A stretch of 64,000 nucleotides of DNA from the NCBI RefSeq assembly GCF_910594005.1, contig NC_057816.1, forward strand, positions 41,564,797 to 41,628,796, in the 5' to 3' direction. Positions 44,760-55,898 of this stretch are shown here, one piece after another (within the stretch, counting starts at the first letter, position 1; each line of letters starts with the position of its first letter). The stretch is from Cervus elaphus (Eukaryota; Chordata; Mammalia; Artiodactyla; Cervidae). Made by a program: the position numbers and the translations under genes. The notes under the pieces are model-generated. The model was not told the origin of the DNA. It searched no databases and saw only the letters and a list, made by a program, of their open reading frames with translations.

Positions 44760-45110
44760 TACCTCCAACCTTTTCTTCCTCCTCCATGATCAATACTCCC
44801 AGGACACACTTCATGTTTGACACTCTAGGAACATGCTGTACTTCTTTACCTCTGCCTCTTCTGCCCAGATTGTCCCTCCTCTTCCTCCCTACTCCAGCCT
44901 CTTCGAAGTACTTTCTGACTCTCCGACTGTGAGCCATGCTCCTCACCATTCTCACATACCTTGAAACTGCTGCACCTACCTTGCTTGACACGATTTATGT
45001 GTTACGGGGGCTGTCTCCCCTAAAAGACTGCCAGGCCCTCAGAGGGAGGGATGCTTCATCACTTTTGCAACATGCCTGACTCACGCCAGTGCTCAGTCAG
45101 TGTTTAGGGA
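44760..45110 (+). mobile_element. L2 LINE 3' region, plus strand
   Basis: 'cttacctccaaccttttctt', 'tgaaactgctgcacctacct', 'ccaggccctcagagggaggg' and 'gtgctcagtcagtgttt' follow the L2 3' region. An open frame on each strand here is a by-product. Confidence 0.6.
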
Positions 45111-45543
45111 AGGTTTTGTAAATATGGAAGCAGCAACATCAGGGAGTGTGAGATTTGTGACAGTTTTCTATGTCACAAGCTTAGTATTTGGAAAAACATT
45201 TTTTAAACATCCATTTTGACATGTATCTTCTGCTGGAAAGAGAATAACTTCACATCTTGGTCATGTTAATTTAGCAAATATTTCTTGAACATATTTCTAA
45301 GGCTAAACGTTGTGGGGATACCATGATCAAAGGTTAATAATACAGTGTCCTTACCCTCAAGTTGCTCACAAGAGACATATTTAACCCAGGCCTCTATGTC
45401 AAACAGGTGTGTGAACATATATGCACATTGCAATGAGCTGAAGAAAAATTATAGTTCATTAGGCTAAAATGGGGTCATGGGGTCAGCCCTAAGCTCAAAG
45501 AGCAGAGCTAAGGAAAGTAAGTTAATTCTAATGTTGATTATTA
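45111..45543. other. Unassigned DNA
   Basis: 'ttcttgaacatatttctaag' to 'ccctcaagttgctcacaaga' (about 45290-45375) resembles an old L2/CR1-type repeat. The rest is not recognised. Confidence 0.4.
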
Positions 45544-46525
45544 TTCAGTTCAGTTCAGTTGCTCAGTCCTGTCTGACTCTTTGTGACCCCATGGACTGCA
45601 GCATGCCAGGCTTCCCTGTCCATCACCAACTCCCAGAGCCTGCTCAAACTCATGTCCATTGAGTCGGTGATGCCACCCAACCATCTCATCCTCTGTCATC
45701 CCCTACTCCTCCCACCTTCAATCTTTCCCAGCATCAGGGTCTTTTCAAACGAGTCAGCTCTTCGCATGAGGTGGCCAAAGAATTAGAGTTTCAGCTTCAG
45801 CATCAGTCATTCCAACAAATATTCAGGACTGGTTTCCTTTAGGATGGACTGGTTGGATCTCCTTGCAGTCCAAGGGACTCTCAAGAGTCTTCTCCGACAC
45901 CATAGTTCAAAGGCATCAATTCTTTGGCACTCAGCTTTCTTTATAGTCCAACTCTCACATCCATACATGAATACTGGAAAAACTGTAGCTTTGATTAGAT
46001 GGACCTTTGTTGGCAATGTAATATCTCTGCTCTTTAATATGCTGCCTAGGTTGGTAATAGCATTTCTTCCAAGGAGCAAGTGTCTTTTGATTTCATGGCT
46101 GCAGTCACCATCTGCAGTGACTTTGGAGCCCAAGAAAATAAAATCCCTCACTGTTTTCATTGTTTCCCCATCTATTTGCCATGAAGTGATGGGACCGGAT
46201 GTCATGATCTTTGTTTTCTGAATGTTAAGCTTTAAGCCAACTTTTTCACTCTCCTCTTTCACTTTTATCAAGAGGCTCTTGAGTTCTTCTTTGCTTTCTG
46301 ACACAAGCGTGGTGTCATCTGCATATCTGAGGTTATTGATATTTCTCCCAGCACTCTTGATTCCAGCTTGTCCAGTTCAACAGTTAGAACCGGACATGGA
46401 ACAACAGACTGGTTCAAAATTGGGAAAGGAGTACATCAAGACTGTATATTGTCACCCTGCTTATTTAACTTACATGCAGAGTACATCATGCGAAAGGCTG
46501 GGCTGGATGAAGTACAAACTGGAAT
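45544..46525 (-). mobile_element. BovB LINE with 5' inversion
   Basis: 45544-46370 is BovB on the minus strand, from its 'cagttcagttcagttgctca' tail to 'gcactcttgattccagcttg'. About 46378-46525 is the adjoining upstream BovB segment on the plus strand ('caacagttagaaccggacat' to 'gatgaagtacaaactggaat'). The two parts meet near the same consensus position in opposite orientation. 'aatgtt' near both outer ends may be the TSD. Confidence 0.93.
45807..46304 (-). pseudogene. BovB ORF C-terminal fragment
   Basis: A 165-residue open frame: LKSLLIKVKEESEKVGLKLN, then ITSWQIDGETMKTVRDFIFL, DGDCSHEIKRHLLLG, PVFMYGCESWTIKKAECQRI and LLRVPWTARRSNQSILKE. It lies downstream of the catalytic box. It is uninterrupted and so useful as a local reference for the more damaged copies. 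It cannot act alone. Confidence 0.9.
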
Positions 46526-47184
46526 GTTAATTTTGATTAGAGATAATTAATTTCTGGGGGCTTCCTAATGTAGGTAAATAATGGCTTAAATGAGTCATAC
46601 TCTGTTATAGGCTTAAAGAGATCCCTAAGTCCTCTTAGAAATGGAAAGAGGAAGTCCTCAATCCTGCATACAATCTTCTCTTCACAATTAAACTAAAAGA
46701 GCCCAGTAGCCCAGCAGACTTTAGGAGACTGCTTGAGGGAAGAATTTTCTTATCCTGAATCTGAAGCTCAATATCTGGGATTTAGTCAGTAGCAGGAGAT
46801 GGGACTCTTAAGAAAGTGAGTGAAGTTATCTAATGATTACCATGTAAGAGTGAAATTCATGATGGCAAGGGAGGAGAAGTAAATGGTACTGATGATAACA
46901 TCATTTAGAGTCTCAAAGCCTTGGTCTGAGATGCTTGTCCTAAGTGAAGCCAGTTTCCAAGTATTGTGACCTGGGTAACAGGAAAGAGGTCCTTGTTTGG
47001 TGATGCCACAGCAAAAGAGGCAATTTCCAAATGCTGGCTGGGGAGACAGGCAAGAACTGCATTCATTGGGGGAATTTCAAATATCTAGGCTTAAGGCATA
47101 TTTGGAGGGTTCTGAAGGTTGCTCTTTGAGTTTAATCAGTCCCAGAATCCCTATCATGGATTAACTATGACAGGCTGTGGAGCT
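46526..47184. other. Unassigned DNA
   Basis: No recognisable gene or repeat. Confidence 0.4.
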
Positions 47185-47380
47185 GCAGCAAACACACAGG
47201 CTTTGTGGTCTGGCAGACCTGGGGTGTTTCCTAAGCCACCACTATGTGCTTTTGGAGAAGTCATTTAACTTCTCTGAGGCTTCCTTTCCTCATCCATAAA
47301 AAGGATACAATAGTAGTTCACCACACTTTTGCTGAAATACTAGCTACTATAAGCTCAGTGAATGATGGCAGTTATTATTA
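47185..47380 (+). mobile_element. MIR SINE, plus strand
   Basis: 'aggctttgtggtctggcaga', 'ggagaagtcatttaacttct', 'ctgaggcttcctttcctcat' and 'ccataaaaaggatacaatag' follow MIR well. Confidence 0.78.
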
Positions 47381-47440
47381 ATATCATATGGGTGGAGGTT
47401 AAGACCTAGCTCTGAACCAGAAATACCTGGACCCAAATCT

Positions 47441-47893
47441 TGTTGTTGTTCAGTCGTTCAGTTGCGTCCAACTCTTTGTGACCCCATGGACTACAGCAGG
47501 CCTGGTTTCCCTGTCCTTCACTATCTCCCGAAGTTTGTTTAAACTCATGTCCATTGAGTCAGTGATGCCATCCAACCATCTCATCCTCTGTTGTCCCCTT
47601 CTCCTCCAGCCTTCAATCTTTCCCAGCATCAAGATCTTTTCTAATGAGTTGAATTTTGGGTCATGTGGCCAAAGTATTGGAATTTCAGCCTCAGCATCAG
47701 TCCTTCCAATGAATATTCAGGACTGATTTCCTTTAGTATTGACTAGTTTGATCTGCTTGCAGTCCAAGGGACTCTCAAGAGTCTTCTCCAACACCACAGT
47801 TCAAAAGCATCAATTCTTCAGCACTCAGCTTTCTCTACAGTCCAACTCTCACATCCATACATGACTACTGGAAAAACCATAGCTTTGACTACC
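47441..47893 (-). mobile_element. BovB LINE 3' end, minus strand
   Basis: 'tgttgttgttcagtcgttca' to 'accatagctttgactacc' in reversed BovB order. About 450 bp, 5' truncated. Confidence 0.93.
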
Positions 47894-48361
47894 CTTTAAT
47901 TCCTCTGTCACTCTTCATAGATTTCAAAATAAAGTTTAAGGTTCTGTAGTGCATTCCACAACTTGGCCTTTTCTGCCTGCCCAGCCTCCTCAACCACACC
48001 CCGCTTTCAGGCACCTCACACCAGCTTCCTGAGGTGCTTGCATTTTCTTGACTGTGTCGTGCACTCTCTGCCTTTGCAGGCTTTGCTCCCTCTGCAGGAC
48101 TGTTTCTTCTTTTCTTATCTAGGTAACCCCACCAGTCCTTCAGTGCTCAGCTCACTCAGGCGTCCCATCTCTAAGAAGCCTTTTTCAATCACCCAGGAGG
48201 ACAGGCTGTCCCTCTAAGCACTTCCATCATAATACTCACCGTCATTACTGCTTTACATTTTGGGATCTGCTCCATCTTGAGAGTTCTTTGAGGGAGCCAC
48301 TGATGTTATATTTGGTTCCATAAGCCTCGAACACTTCTTGGAGGAAGCAAGGTATATAGAA

Positions 48362-48459
48362 ACGTGTGTGTGTGTGCACATTGCGTGTGTATGTGTGTCT
48401 GTGTGTGTGTGCACACACACATGTGTGTCTGTGTGCACACGTGTGTCTGTGTATGTGTG
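48362..48459 (+). repeat. TG/CA microsatellite
   Basis: About 100 bp of imperfect TG repeats interspersed with 'gcacac' and 'tctgtg' units. It contains alternating purine-pyrimidine runs and self-complementary 'tgtgtgcacacaca' sequence that could form Z-DNA or a hairpin. It sits at the 3' edge of a reversed SINE. Confidence 0.92.
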
Positions 48460-48562
48460 AAGGTCGCTCAGTCGTGTCCGACTCTTTGCGATCCCATGGA
48501 CTAGACAGTTCATGGAGCTCTCCAGGCCAGAATACTGGAGTGGGTAAGCCTTTCTCCTCTCC
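48460..48562 (-). mobile_element. Bov-A-type SINE fragment, minus strand
   Basis: 'gtcgctcagtcgtgtccgac', 'tttgcgatcccatggactag' and 'ccaggccagaatactggagt' are the reversed Bov-A2 3' half. It is truncated after about 100 bp. Confidence 0.92.
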
Positions 48563-48640
48563 ATGTAGTCATCTTTATATTCCCACCATCTGATATGAGC
48601 CCAATGTATATTGCGTTCAATAAATAGTGAATGGACTGAA

Positions 48641-51600
48641 TGTCAAAGGTAATTCTAGAGATGAAAGTAATGTTCAGCAAGGAGGGGAAGGTTTATTTTA
48701 ACCCAGACAACAGCAGATTCAGTATTTATTTCAGCTAGTGGTGGAGTTCAGAGGGAACGTATCTGTCAGGGAGCTCGTGGAAGGAACTCAAGCATCACGT
48801 TTTTAATAGGGCGTTGCATGTGGTCAATGCTCTTCAGCTGTTCTGACTCAGAGTTTCTAGGATTTTCAACACTGGGTTCTGTCATTCTGCTCTGACCCGT
48901 GCTGGTTCACACATACAAGACAGGCCTCTAGACCCTGATGCATAGGCATGCCTGTTGCAGCTCAGTCTCCAGAAAGGTAGTTTGGCTGTATATCCCAGGT
49001 GTGCCTCTATGACCCAGTCTGCCAGAATTCCATTCTATATGGACCCTTTCAGTTGCAAAGGGACTTGTCACTAGATAAGTGATGTATTTTTAATACACAG
49101 CAATTTGAAGCATTCTCTTTGAGTTTCTTCTGGGCAACAGTTGCAACAGTGTCTTTAAAATGCCAGTGAATCATATCTAACCACATTCTAAAATTATATG
49201 ATGAAGCCATCTGTATTAAACTGGGGAAATATCATGTGGTATAATTAATTTGTTGGATGTGATGATTACTTAGAATCACTGAAACGTCGTGTTGGAAGGG
49301 CTCTCGTGAGGCCTTGTCAAAAATTCCTAGATTCCTCTATAGACCTGTATTTAAACTTAGCAAAAGCATAATTACTTCATCCTTTAGATTATCTAGTCAC
49401 AACTTAAATATTTGCCATTAAAGAGCTAGTGAAATTAGACAAGTATCTTGACCTCCCCAGGCCTCAGTGTCTCATTTTTAAGAGTGGAATGCATCATTTT
49501 CTATGAATGCTGACACTGTGATGCTTAGGTTCTACATAGGACTCTTTACAGTTACAGGAGACAGAGCACTGCCTAGAATAGACAGCATTCCCCTCCCACA
49601 TTGTTGTTTAAGGTAGAGAAATCTGCTGTTTTCTTGCATGTTTCTCAGTCTCTGACTTGACTAGAATAAAAGAAAAAAATATGACTTGACATTAAAGTCA
49701 TAATCACCAGAACTGGCAACATCTTTTTTCTTACTTTAATAGTCATTAAATTTACCAACTTCATTGAGAAGTGATCTGGTGTAGAGACTACTAGGGTTAA
49801 ATATATTAATAGTAATTTTGAGTCAAAAGATATGATTAGAATGATGGCTCAGACCATCACCATCTGTGAGTCTCTTAGGTAAGTCACAGATTTATTTCTC
49901 ATCTGAACTGCAGGTCTAATAAGAGCTTTCTCACAGCGCATCTTCGATGGGTCTCCCAGGAAGCAAAGACTGGGACAGTTTATATGGGAGTGTTGATAAT
50001 TTCCAGGGGATGTCACTCCAGCAGCAGACATGACGGACAGGGGTGCAAAGCAGGAAAGGAGTGGGAACCAGTACAGAAATGCATTACTGGCTGGTTGCTT
50101 GATTCAAGACCACCTGAGAAGCAGCACCAGTGTCTCAGAACTCTCAGGGCCACAGAGAAGGCGGCACTTGCCCATTGGCTTCTATTTGCTATTGTAAACG
50201 GTCACCTTGAAGGCTGTTAACCGTTTCATATTTCTGCTCTGAGCATGTGTAGGCATCAAGCAGCTCCCATAGGTGACTTGCTTCCTGACTGTGGGGCAAG
50301 GCAAGGGGTAAGTAGTGAGCTTGATGGGTCAGTCTGTAACTGCATGAAGCTGGCTGGAACTTGTGTTGAACTAGTTAAGGCAACCATGGCTGGAATGAGA
50401 AGTATAGCTAAAAAATTGCTAACAGTTTACTCTTTTCACTCCTTGTACTACTCCAACCCACCTGTGCCCACCCGTGTCCAATCTATTGTAGAAGTCCCTT
50501 CCGGATGGTGCATGGCCATAATATCTGCAGAGGCCATGTGAAAGGACCAGGGAAACAAAGTCAGCTATGGTCCCCACGGCTGCAGCAGTTTATGTGGCTT
50601 TAATGGTGCACATACCCTCCCCCATCACCCATTCTAGATACTTCTCACTCTTGGTCAGCACTTTAGCTGGTCTGGGTAATTTATCTGCTGGGGTGATCCA
50701 GGCCTGTATTCCCAAGTGATCTGAGCCCCTTTATTTCTTTGCATTTCTCCAGACTTGTTTGCAACAATTACCCATTCATCACTGGGCACAGAAGATTCAC
50801 AGGCCTATGGCAACCCCCCTGGACTCCAGATAAAGTCATTCCCACCCTGTTTTACTCTGTGGCAGCCGCTCATCATGTTATCAGTCAGCAATCCCTTGTG
50901 TCAGGGACTTTCCTTGTCTGTTGGTACATGGATAAGAGGAGCCCCGAGTGTCCAGGCTGCAGTCACTGTCTCAAGTTCAGAGAGGCCCTTACTACATGCT
51001 TGGTGGAAGCATTAACCTGCTGGGAACCTGCCTTTTAATCTAGCAGACTGAAGATTTTGGAGATAGAAAAATCTTGTGAGTGGATCACTTGGAATTACAG
51101 TGATCAGAGTCAATACCCCTTCCAGCCCTTGATGACTGACTCATACACTTTGACCGGTAGAGATGTAGCGCCATGGGTTTAGTTCTGGAGTGTAATCTCC
51201 AAGCCTGAGCACTTTGAGTATTAATACCCTTATACTGTTCTAGGATGCTGCCTACTTATAGGGTTAGATTACAAAACTAGTCGATATATGCCTAACAGTC
51301 TCACCCCCTCAGCTGACCATGATGTCAGATGAAATATTTGGTAAGCCCTCAGATGGTGTTCTGGCAGAGTTACTGTGGGCAAGAGAGGCAAATACATATC
51401 CAGAGACAATTTCCATGCTGGTGAGGTTAAATTACTTTACCAGGCTTCAATTTAGGTAGGGTTAAATTTAAAGTAGAAAAAGTCTAAAGTATGCATGTTC
51501 CCACTTAGTTGACTGGGTTCTTTAAGAAACTGTCATTAATGAGGGTTAATCATTGGCCTCTGCTCTGGCAGGCTTGTTATTTCATAGTGGTGGTAGCTAA

Positions 51601-51741
51601 ATCAGTTTCCTCCCTAATGAAGGAGCGTCAACAAGAAGATGTTTGTCAGATGACTAGCTGCCTATCCAGCACCAAAGGCTGTGCTGATCTGTTCCAGTAC
51701 ACAGACCACACCCCCCTCAGGGGCTGAGGCTGGGGCCACCT
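48641..51741. other. Longest unassigned stretch (3.1 kb)
   Basis: No young repeat is visible. About 49990-51040 is more GC-balanced than its surroundings and holds several plus-strand frames of 78-99 residues (49984-50220, 50245-50541, 50739-51038) in different frames, none with a motif I know. This could be decayed internal sequence of an old LTR element or LINE, or unique DNA. I could not decide. Confidence 0.35.
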
Positions 51742-51905
51742 GAAAAAGAAGGGACGGCAGGGGATGAGATGGCTGGATGGCATCACCGACTCTGTGGACA
51801 TGAGTTTGAGCAAGCTCCAGGAGATGGTGAAGGACAGGGAGGCCTGGCGTGCTGCAGTCCATGGGGTCACAGTGAGTCGGACACGACTGAACGACTGAAC
51901 AACAA
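51742..51905 (+). mobile_element. BovB LINE 3' tip, plus strand, with TSD
   Basis: From 'gaaaaagaagggacggcagg' to 'gactgaacgactgaacaaca'. Direct repeats 'ccacct' flank it at 51736-51741 and 51906-51911. Strongly 5' truncated. Confidence 0.93.
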
Positions 51906-51959
51906 CCACCTCCCATATCAAGCATAATCCACCTGGGTTTTCAGAGACCATTCAGGTTA

Positions 51960-53125
51960 CTCAAATGGCGACCAGCCGTAAGAGAAATGCAAACCAAAAC
52001 CACAAAAAGATACCACCTCATGCCTGTAAGAATGGCCGTGGCAAAAAAGACAAAAATAATGAGTGCTGGCTTTCCCTGGTGGCTCAGACGGTAAGGAATT
52101 CTGCGTGCTATGTAGGAGATGTGGGTTCGATTCCTGGGTTGGAAAAATCTCCTGGAGGAGAGAACAGCTACCCACTCCAGTATTCTTGCCCGGAGAATGC
52201 CATGAACAGAGGAGCCTGGTGAACTACAGTCCATGGTGTCACAAAGAGTCAGACACGACTGGGTTACTAAAAACAAAAGCAAATGCTGGCAAGGATGTAG
52301 AGAAAAAGGAATCTTTGCACAGTGTTCATGGATTTATAAAATGGTGGGGCCACTATGGAAAACAGTATGGAGGACCCTCAAAAAAAGAAAAAAAAAGGAC
52401 TACCATACGAGCCAACAATTTCACCTCTGGGAATATATCTAAAGGAAATGAAAACACTACCTCAAAAGAAAATGCAGCCCTATGTTCATAACATCATTAT
52501 TTATAATAGTCAAGGTGTGAAACAACCTAAGTGTCCATTGAAGGATGAATGGATAAAGAAGTTGTGTATATAACAGAATATTACTCAGCCATAAAAATGA
52601 CAAAAACTTGCCATTTGTGACAATATTGATGAACCTCAAGGGAATTATATAAGTATGTCAGAGAGAGAAAGACAAATACTGTCTGATCTCACTTACATGT
52701 GGAATCTAAAAAAAACAAAATAAAACAAAACAAAACACAAAACCAAGCTCACAGATAAGGAGCTCAGATTTGCAGTTACCAGAGGTGAGAGGATAGAGAA
52801 GACTAGACTATTGGAGAAAGGTGGTCAAAAGGTAAAAACTTCCAGTTATAAGACAAGTAAGAACTAGTGATGATGTGCTATGATACTGCTATATGACATG
52901 TATAAACGATGTTGAGAGTAAATTCCTTGACTTCTTACTACAAGAAAAAATTTTTTCTTCAGTTTGGCTTTCTCTTATTATTGTATATAAATGACATGAC
53001 AGGTGCTAACTAAACTGACTGCAGTAATCATTTCACAATATATGTAAGTCAAACCATTACACCACACACCTTAAACTTACACAGTGATGCATGCCAATGC
53101 AATTATGTCTCAGTAAAACTGGAGG
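51960..53125 (+). mobile_element. Old L1 3' end, plus strand, split by a SINE
   Basis: ORF2 end landmarks ('atgcaaaccaaaaccacaaa', 'cactatggaaaacagtatgg', 'tgtccattgaaggatgaatg', 'ttactcagccataaaaatga') lead into the 3' UTR ('ctcacttacatgtggaatct', 'caccttaaacttacacagtg'). Stops and indels are frequent. A Bov-tA interrupts it at 52071-52283. Confidence 0.85.
52071..52283 (+). mobile_element. Bov-tA SINE in L1, with TSD
   Basis: 'tttccctggtggctcagacg' to 'cacgactgggttactaaaaa'. Direct repeats 'tgctggc' at 52064-52070 and 52284-52290 flank it, matching one L1 consensus site. Confidence 0.95.
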
Positions 53126-54341
53126 AAAAGTAGTGGCTATCACCTCCTTGAATCTCTGATGTCATTAAATCTCAGCCATTTCTCCCTGGATAAGGGATTA
53201 TTTCTAACTTCCTATCTTGGTTGGTGTGGCAGCAGGCAGGGGGATGATGGTAAACAGTTTCAGAAACTTTCACATGACTCTTCTACAATGATGTTTTTAT
53301 TCCACAGGTAAAGGGATCAAAGAGAGGGTTCTCTCAGCTACTCTAAAACTTTGAGAGACCAGGGAAATAACCACAGGGTATGATCCTGGGGCCCACTGGA
53401 CCCACTGTGAATGAGAACTGTGCCAGAATTCTGGCTGATATTAATACAAACCATCATTGTATCAAAACTTTCTGGATTCCCAGAATTTCTGAGCTCTTGT
53501 CTGTGCCTGATCCTAAATATATGCATTTCATAGCTTACAAAACTGGGAGTCTGACTGCTCTCTGAATCAAACAGTCTAAAGTTAAAGCTCTCAGTGATTC
53601 CACCTAAGTGTCTGCTGTATCTTCTGCCTTCATCTTAAAAATTTCTTTGAGCATTATTGGTAATGAACACTCACTGTTCTTACTTGCCTACCCTCCAGGA
53701 GTAATGTGATTTAGTCATTTTCACACTAACAGAAGATATATCTGAGCCTCATTTGTATAAGTAAATTAATACAATGCACTTCTACATTAATGCTAATTTT
53801 TTCTTTTGATAAATGCCCTAAAGAGAACATTGTGGGTGAGAAACCTGATGATCTTGGGCTTATTTGACAAATAAAATAATTTGTGATGAGAGGACATACA
53901 CACAAGATTATACACACAAGATTATCTCTAGATGAAAAATCATAATCACCTCAAGGAAGCTAGAGTAGTTAAGTACAGATCTTAGGCAATTAAGTGGATT
54001 TCTGATAGTAGATAAATTATCTCAATCTAAGTGCTTCTTCACCTTTCCTCTCTAAAATCATAATAATAATTGGCACTTACATAGTAAATTATAATTAACA
54101 AAAACTTTCATAATCACATTTAATTTATAATTTTCAAAAACTTTTAATAATCATATTTAATATTCTAGCAAAATTTATGAAGGTTGCTTGCACTTTGCTT
54201 ATGAGAATTCACATTCAAAACTATGACTACTTCTTTCTTGTTCATAAAGCCATCAAGTGGCTATCCAGAGATAAACCTTCTTACTCTATCTTCGATTATT
54301 TTTGCATTTTCCCATCCTATCTATCCAAAAATATCTTCAAC
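53126..54341. other. Unassigned AT-rich DNA
   Basis: No recognisable gene or young repeat. The tandem 'cacacaagattat' at about 53909 and 53923 is a two-copy local repeat. Confidence 0.45.
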
Positions 54342-55898
54342 ACCCAGATAATCACAATGGTTTGATCACTCACCTAGAGCCAGACATCCTGGAATGTGAA
54401 GTCAAGTGGGCCTTAGAAAGCATCACTATGAACAAAGCTAGTGGAGGTGATGGAATTCCAGATGAGCTATTTCAAATCCTGAAAGATGATGCTGTGAAAG
54501 TGTTGCACTCAATATACCAGCAAATATGGAAAACTCTGCAGTGGCCACAGGACTGGAAAAGGTCAGTTTTCATTCCAATCCCAAAGAAAGGCAATGCCAA
54601 AGAACACTCAAACTACCGCACAATTGCACTCATCTCGCACGCTAGTAAAGTAATGCTTAAAATTCTCCAAGCCAGGCTTCAGCAATACGTGAGCTGTGAA
54701 CTTCCAGATGTTCATGTTGGTTTTAGAAAAGGCAGAGGAACCAGAGATCAAATTGCCAACATCCGATGGATCATTAAAAAAGCAAGAGAGTTCCAGAAAA
54801 ACATCTATTTCTGCTTTATTGACTATGCCAAAGCCCTCAACTGTGTGGATCACAATGAACTGTGGAAAATTCTGAAAGAGATGGGAATCCCAGACCACCT
54901 GACCTGCCTCTTGAGAAACCTGTATGCAGGTCAGGAAGCAACAGTTAGAACTGGATATGGAACAACAGACTGGTTCCAAACAGGAAAAGGAGTATGTCAA
55001 GGCTGTATGTCGCCCTGCTTATTTAACTTATATGCAGAGTACATCATGAGAAATGCTGGGCTGGAGGAAGCACAAGCTGGAATCAAGATTGCCAGGAGAA
55101 ATATCAATAACCTCAGATATGCAGATGACACCACCCTTATGGCAGAGAGTGAAGAGGAACTAAAGAGCCTCTTGATGAAAGTGAAAGAGGAGAGTGACAA
55201 AGTTGGCTTAAAGCTCAACATTTAGAAAACTAAGATCATGGCATCTGGTCCCATCACTTCATGGCAGATAGATGGGGAAACAGTGGAAACAGTGGCTGAG
55301 TTTATTTCTGTGGGCTCCAAAATCACTGCGGATGGTGATTGCAGCCATGAAATTCAAAGACACTTACTCCTTGGAAGGAAAGTTATGACCAACCTAGACA
55401 GCATATGAAAAAGTAGAGACATTACTTTGCTAACAAAGGTCTGTCTTGTCAAGGCTATGGTTTTTCCTGTGGTCATGTATGGATGTGAGTGTTGGACCAT
55501 AAAGAAAGCTGAGTGCTGAAGAATTGATGCTTTTGAACTGTGGTGTTGGAGAAGACTTTTGAGCGTCCCTTGGACTGCAAGGAGATCCAGCTAGTCCATC
55601 CTAAAGGAAATCAGTCCCAGGTGTTCATTGGAAGGACTGATGTTGAAGTTGAAACTCCAATATTTTGGCCACCTCATGTGAAGAGCTGACTCATTGGAAA
55701 AGACCCTGATGCTCGGAAAGATTGAGGGCAGGAGGAGAAGGGGACGACAGAGGATGACATGGTTGCATGGCATCATCGACTCAATGGACATGGGTTTGGG
55801 TGGACTGTGGGAGTTGGCGATGGACAGGGAGGCCTGGCATGCTGTGTTGCATGGGGTCACGAAGAGTCGTACACGACTGGGTGACTTAACTGAACTGA
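54342..55898 (+). mobile_element. BovB LINE, plus strand, longest copy in window
   Basis: About 1.56 kb from 'cacccagataatcacaatgg' to the 'ttaactgaactga' tail, covering nearly the whole RT domain, the C-terminal region and the 3' UTR. The 5' UTR and endonuclease are absent. No clear TSD was found. Confidence 0.95.
54345..55225 (+). pseudogene. BovB reverse transcriptase, partial and nearly open
   Basis: The open frame 54302-55225 (307 residues) gains about 14 N-terminal residues from flanking DNA; the rest is BovB RT. Visible motifs: NKASGGDGIPDELF (about 44-57), IPIPKKGNAKEHSNYR (91-106), GFRKGRGTRDQI (140-151), FIDYAKALNCVDH (172-184, first catalytic Asp at 174), QGCMSPCLFNLY (about one residue shorter than the QVCILSPCLFNLY of the copy at 59526) and YADDTTLM (273-280). 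All three catalytic aspartates are kept. A TAG after LNI (55223-55225) cuts off the C-terminal region, which continues downstream with further breaks. The endonuclease is missing, so this is a dead element. Confidence 0.93.

Larger units (their letters stand above)
47900..48640 (+). mobile_element. L2 LINE 3' region, plus strand, interrupted
   Basis: 'cacaacttggccttttctgc', 'tttgctccctctgcaggac', 'cctttttcaatcacccagga', 'cttccatcataatactcacc' and, after the microsatellite and SINE, 'gcgttcaataaatagtgaat' are L2 landmarks in order. Confidence 0.7.

Noticed and set aside
44617..44991. Overlapping 107- and 124-residue frames on opposite strands
   Set aside because: They lie in an L2 relic and its edge. 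Mutual antisense openness without any motif argues against coding.
54608..55000. Minus-strand frame of 130 residues
   Set aside because: Antisense shadow of the BovB reverse transcriptase frame.
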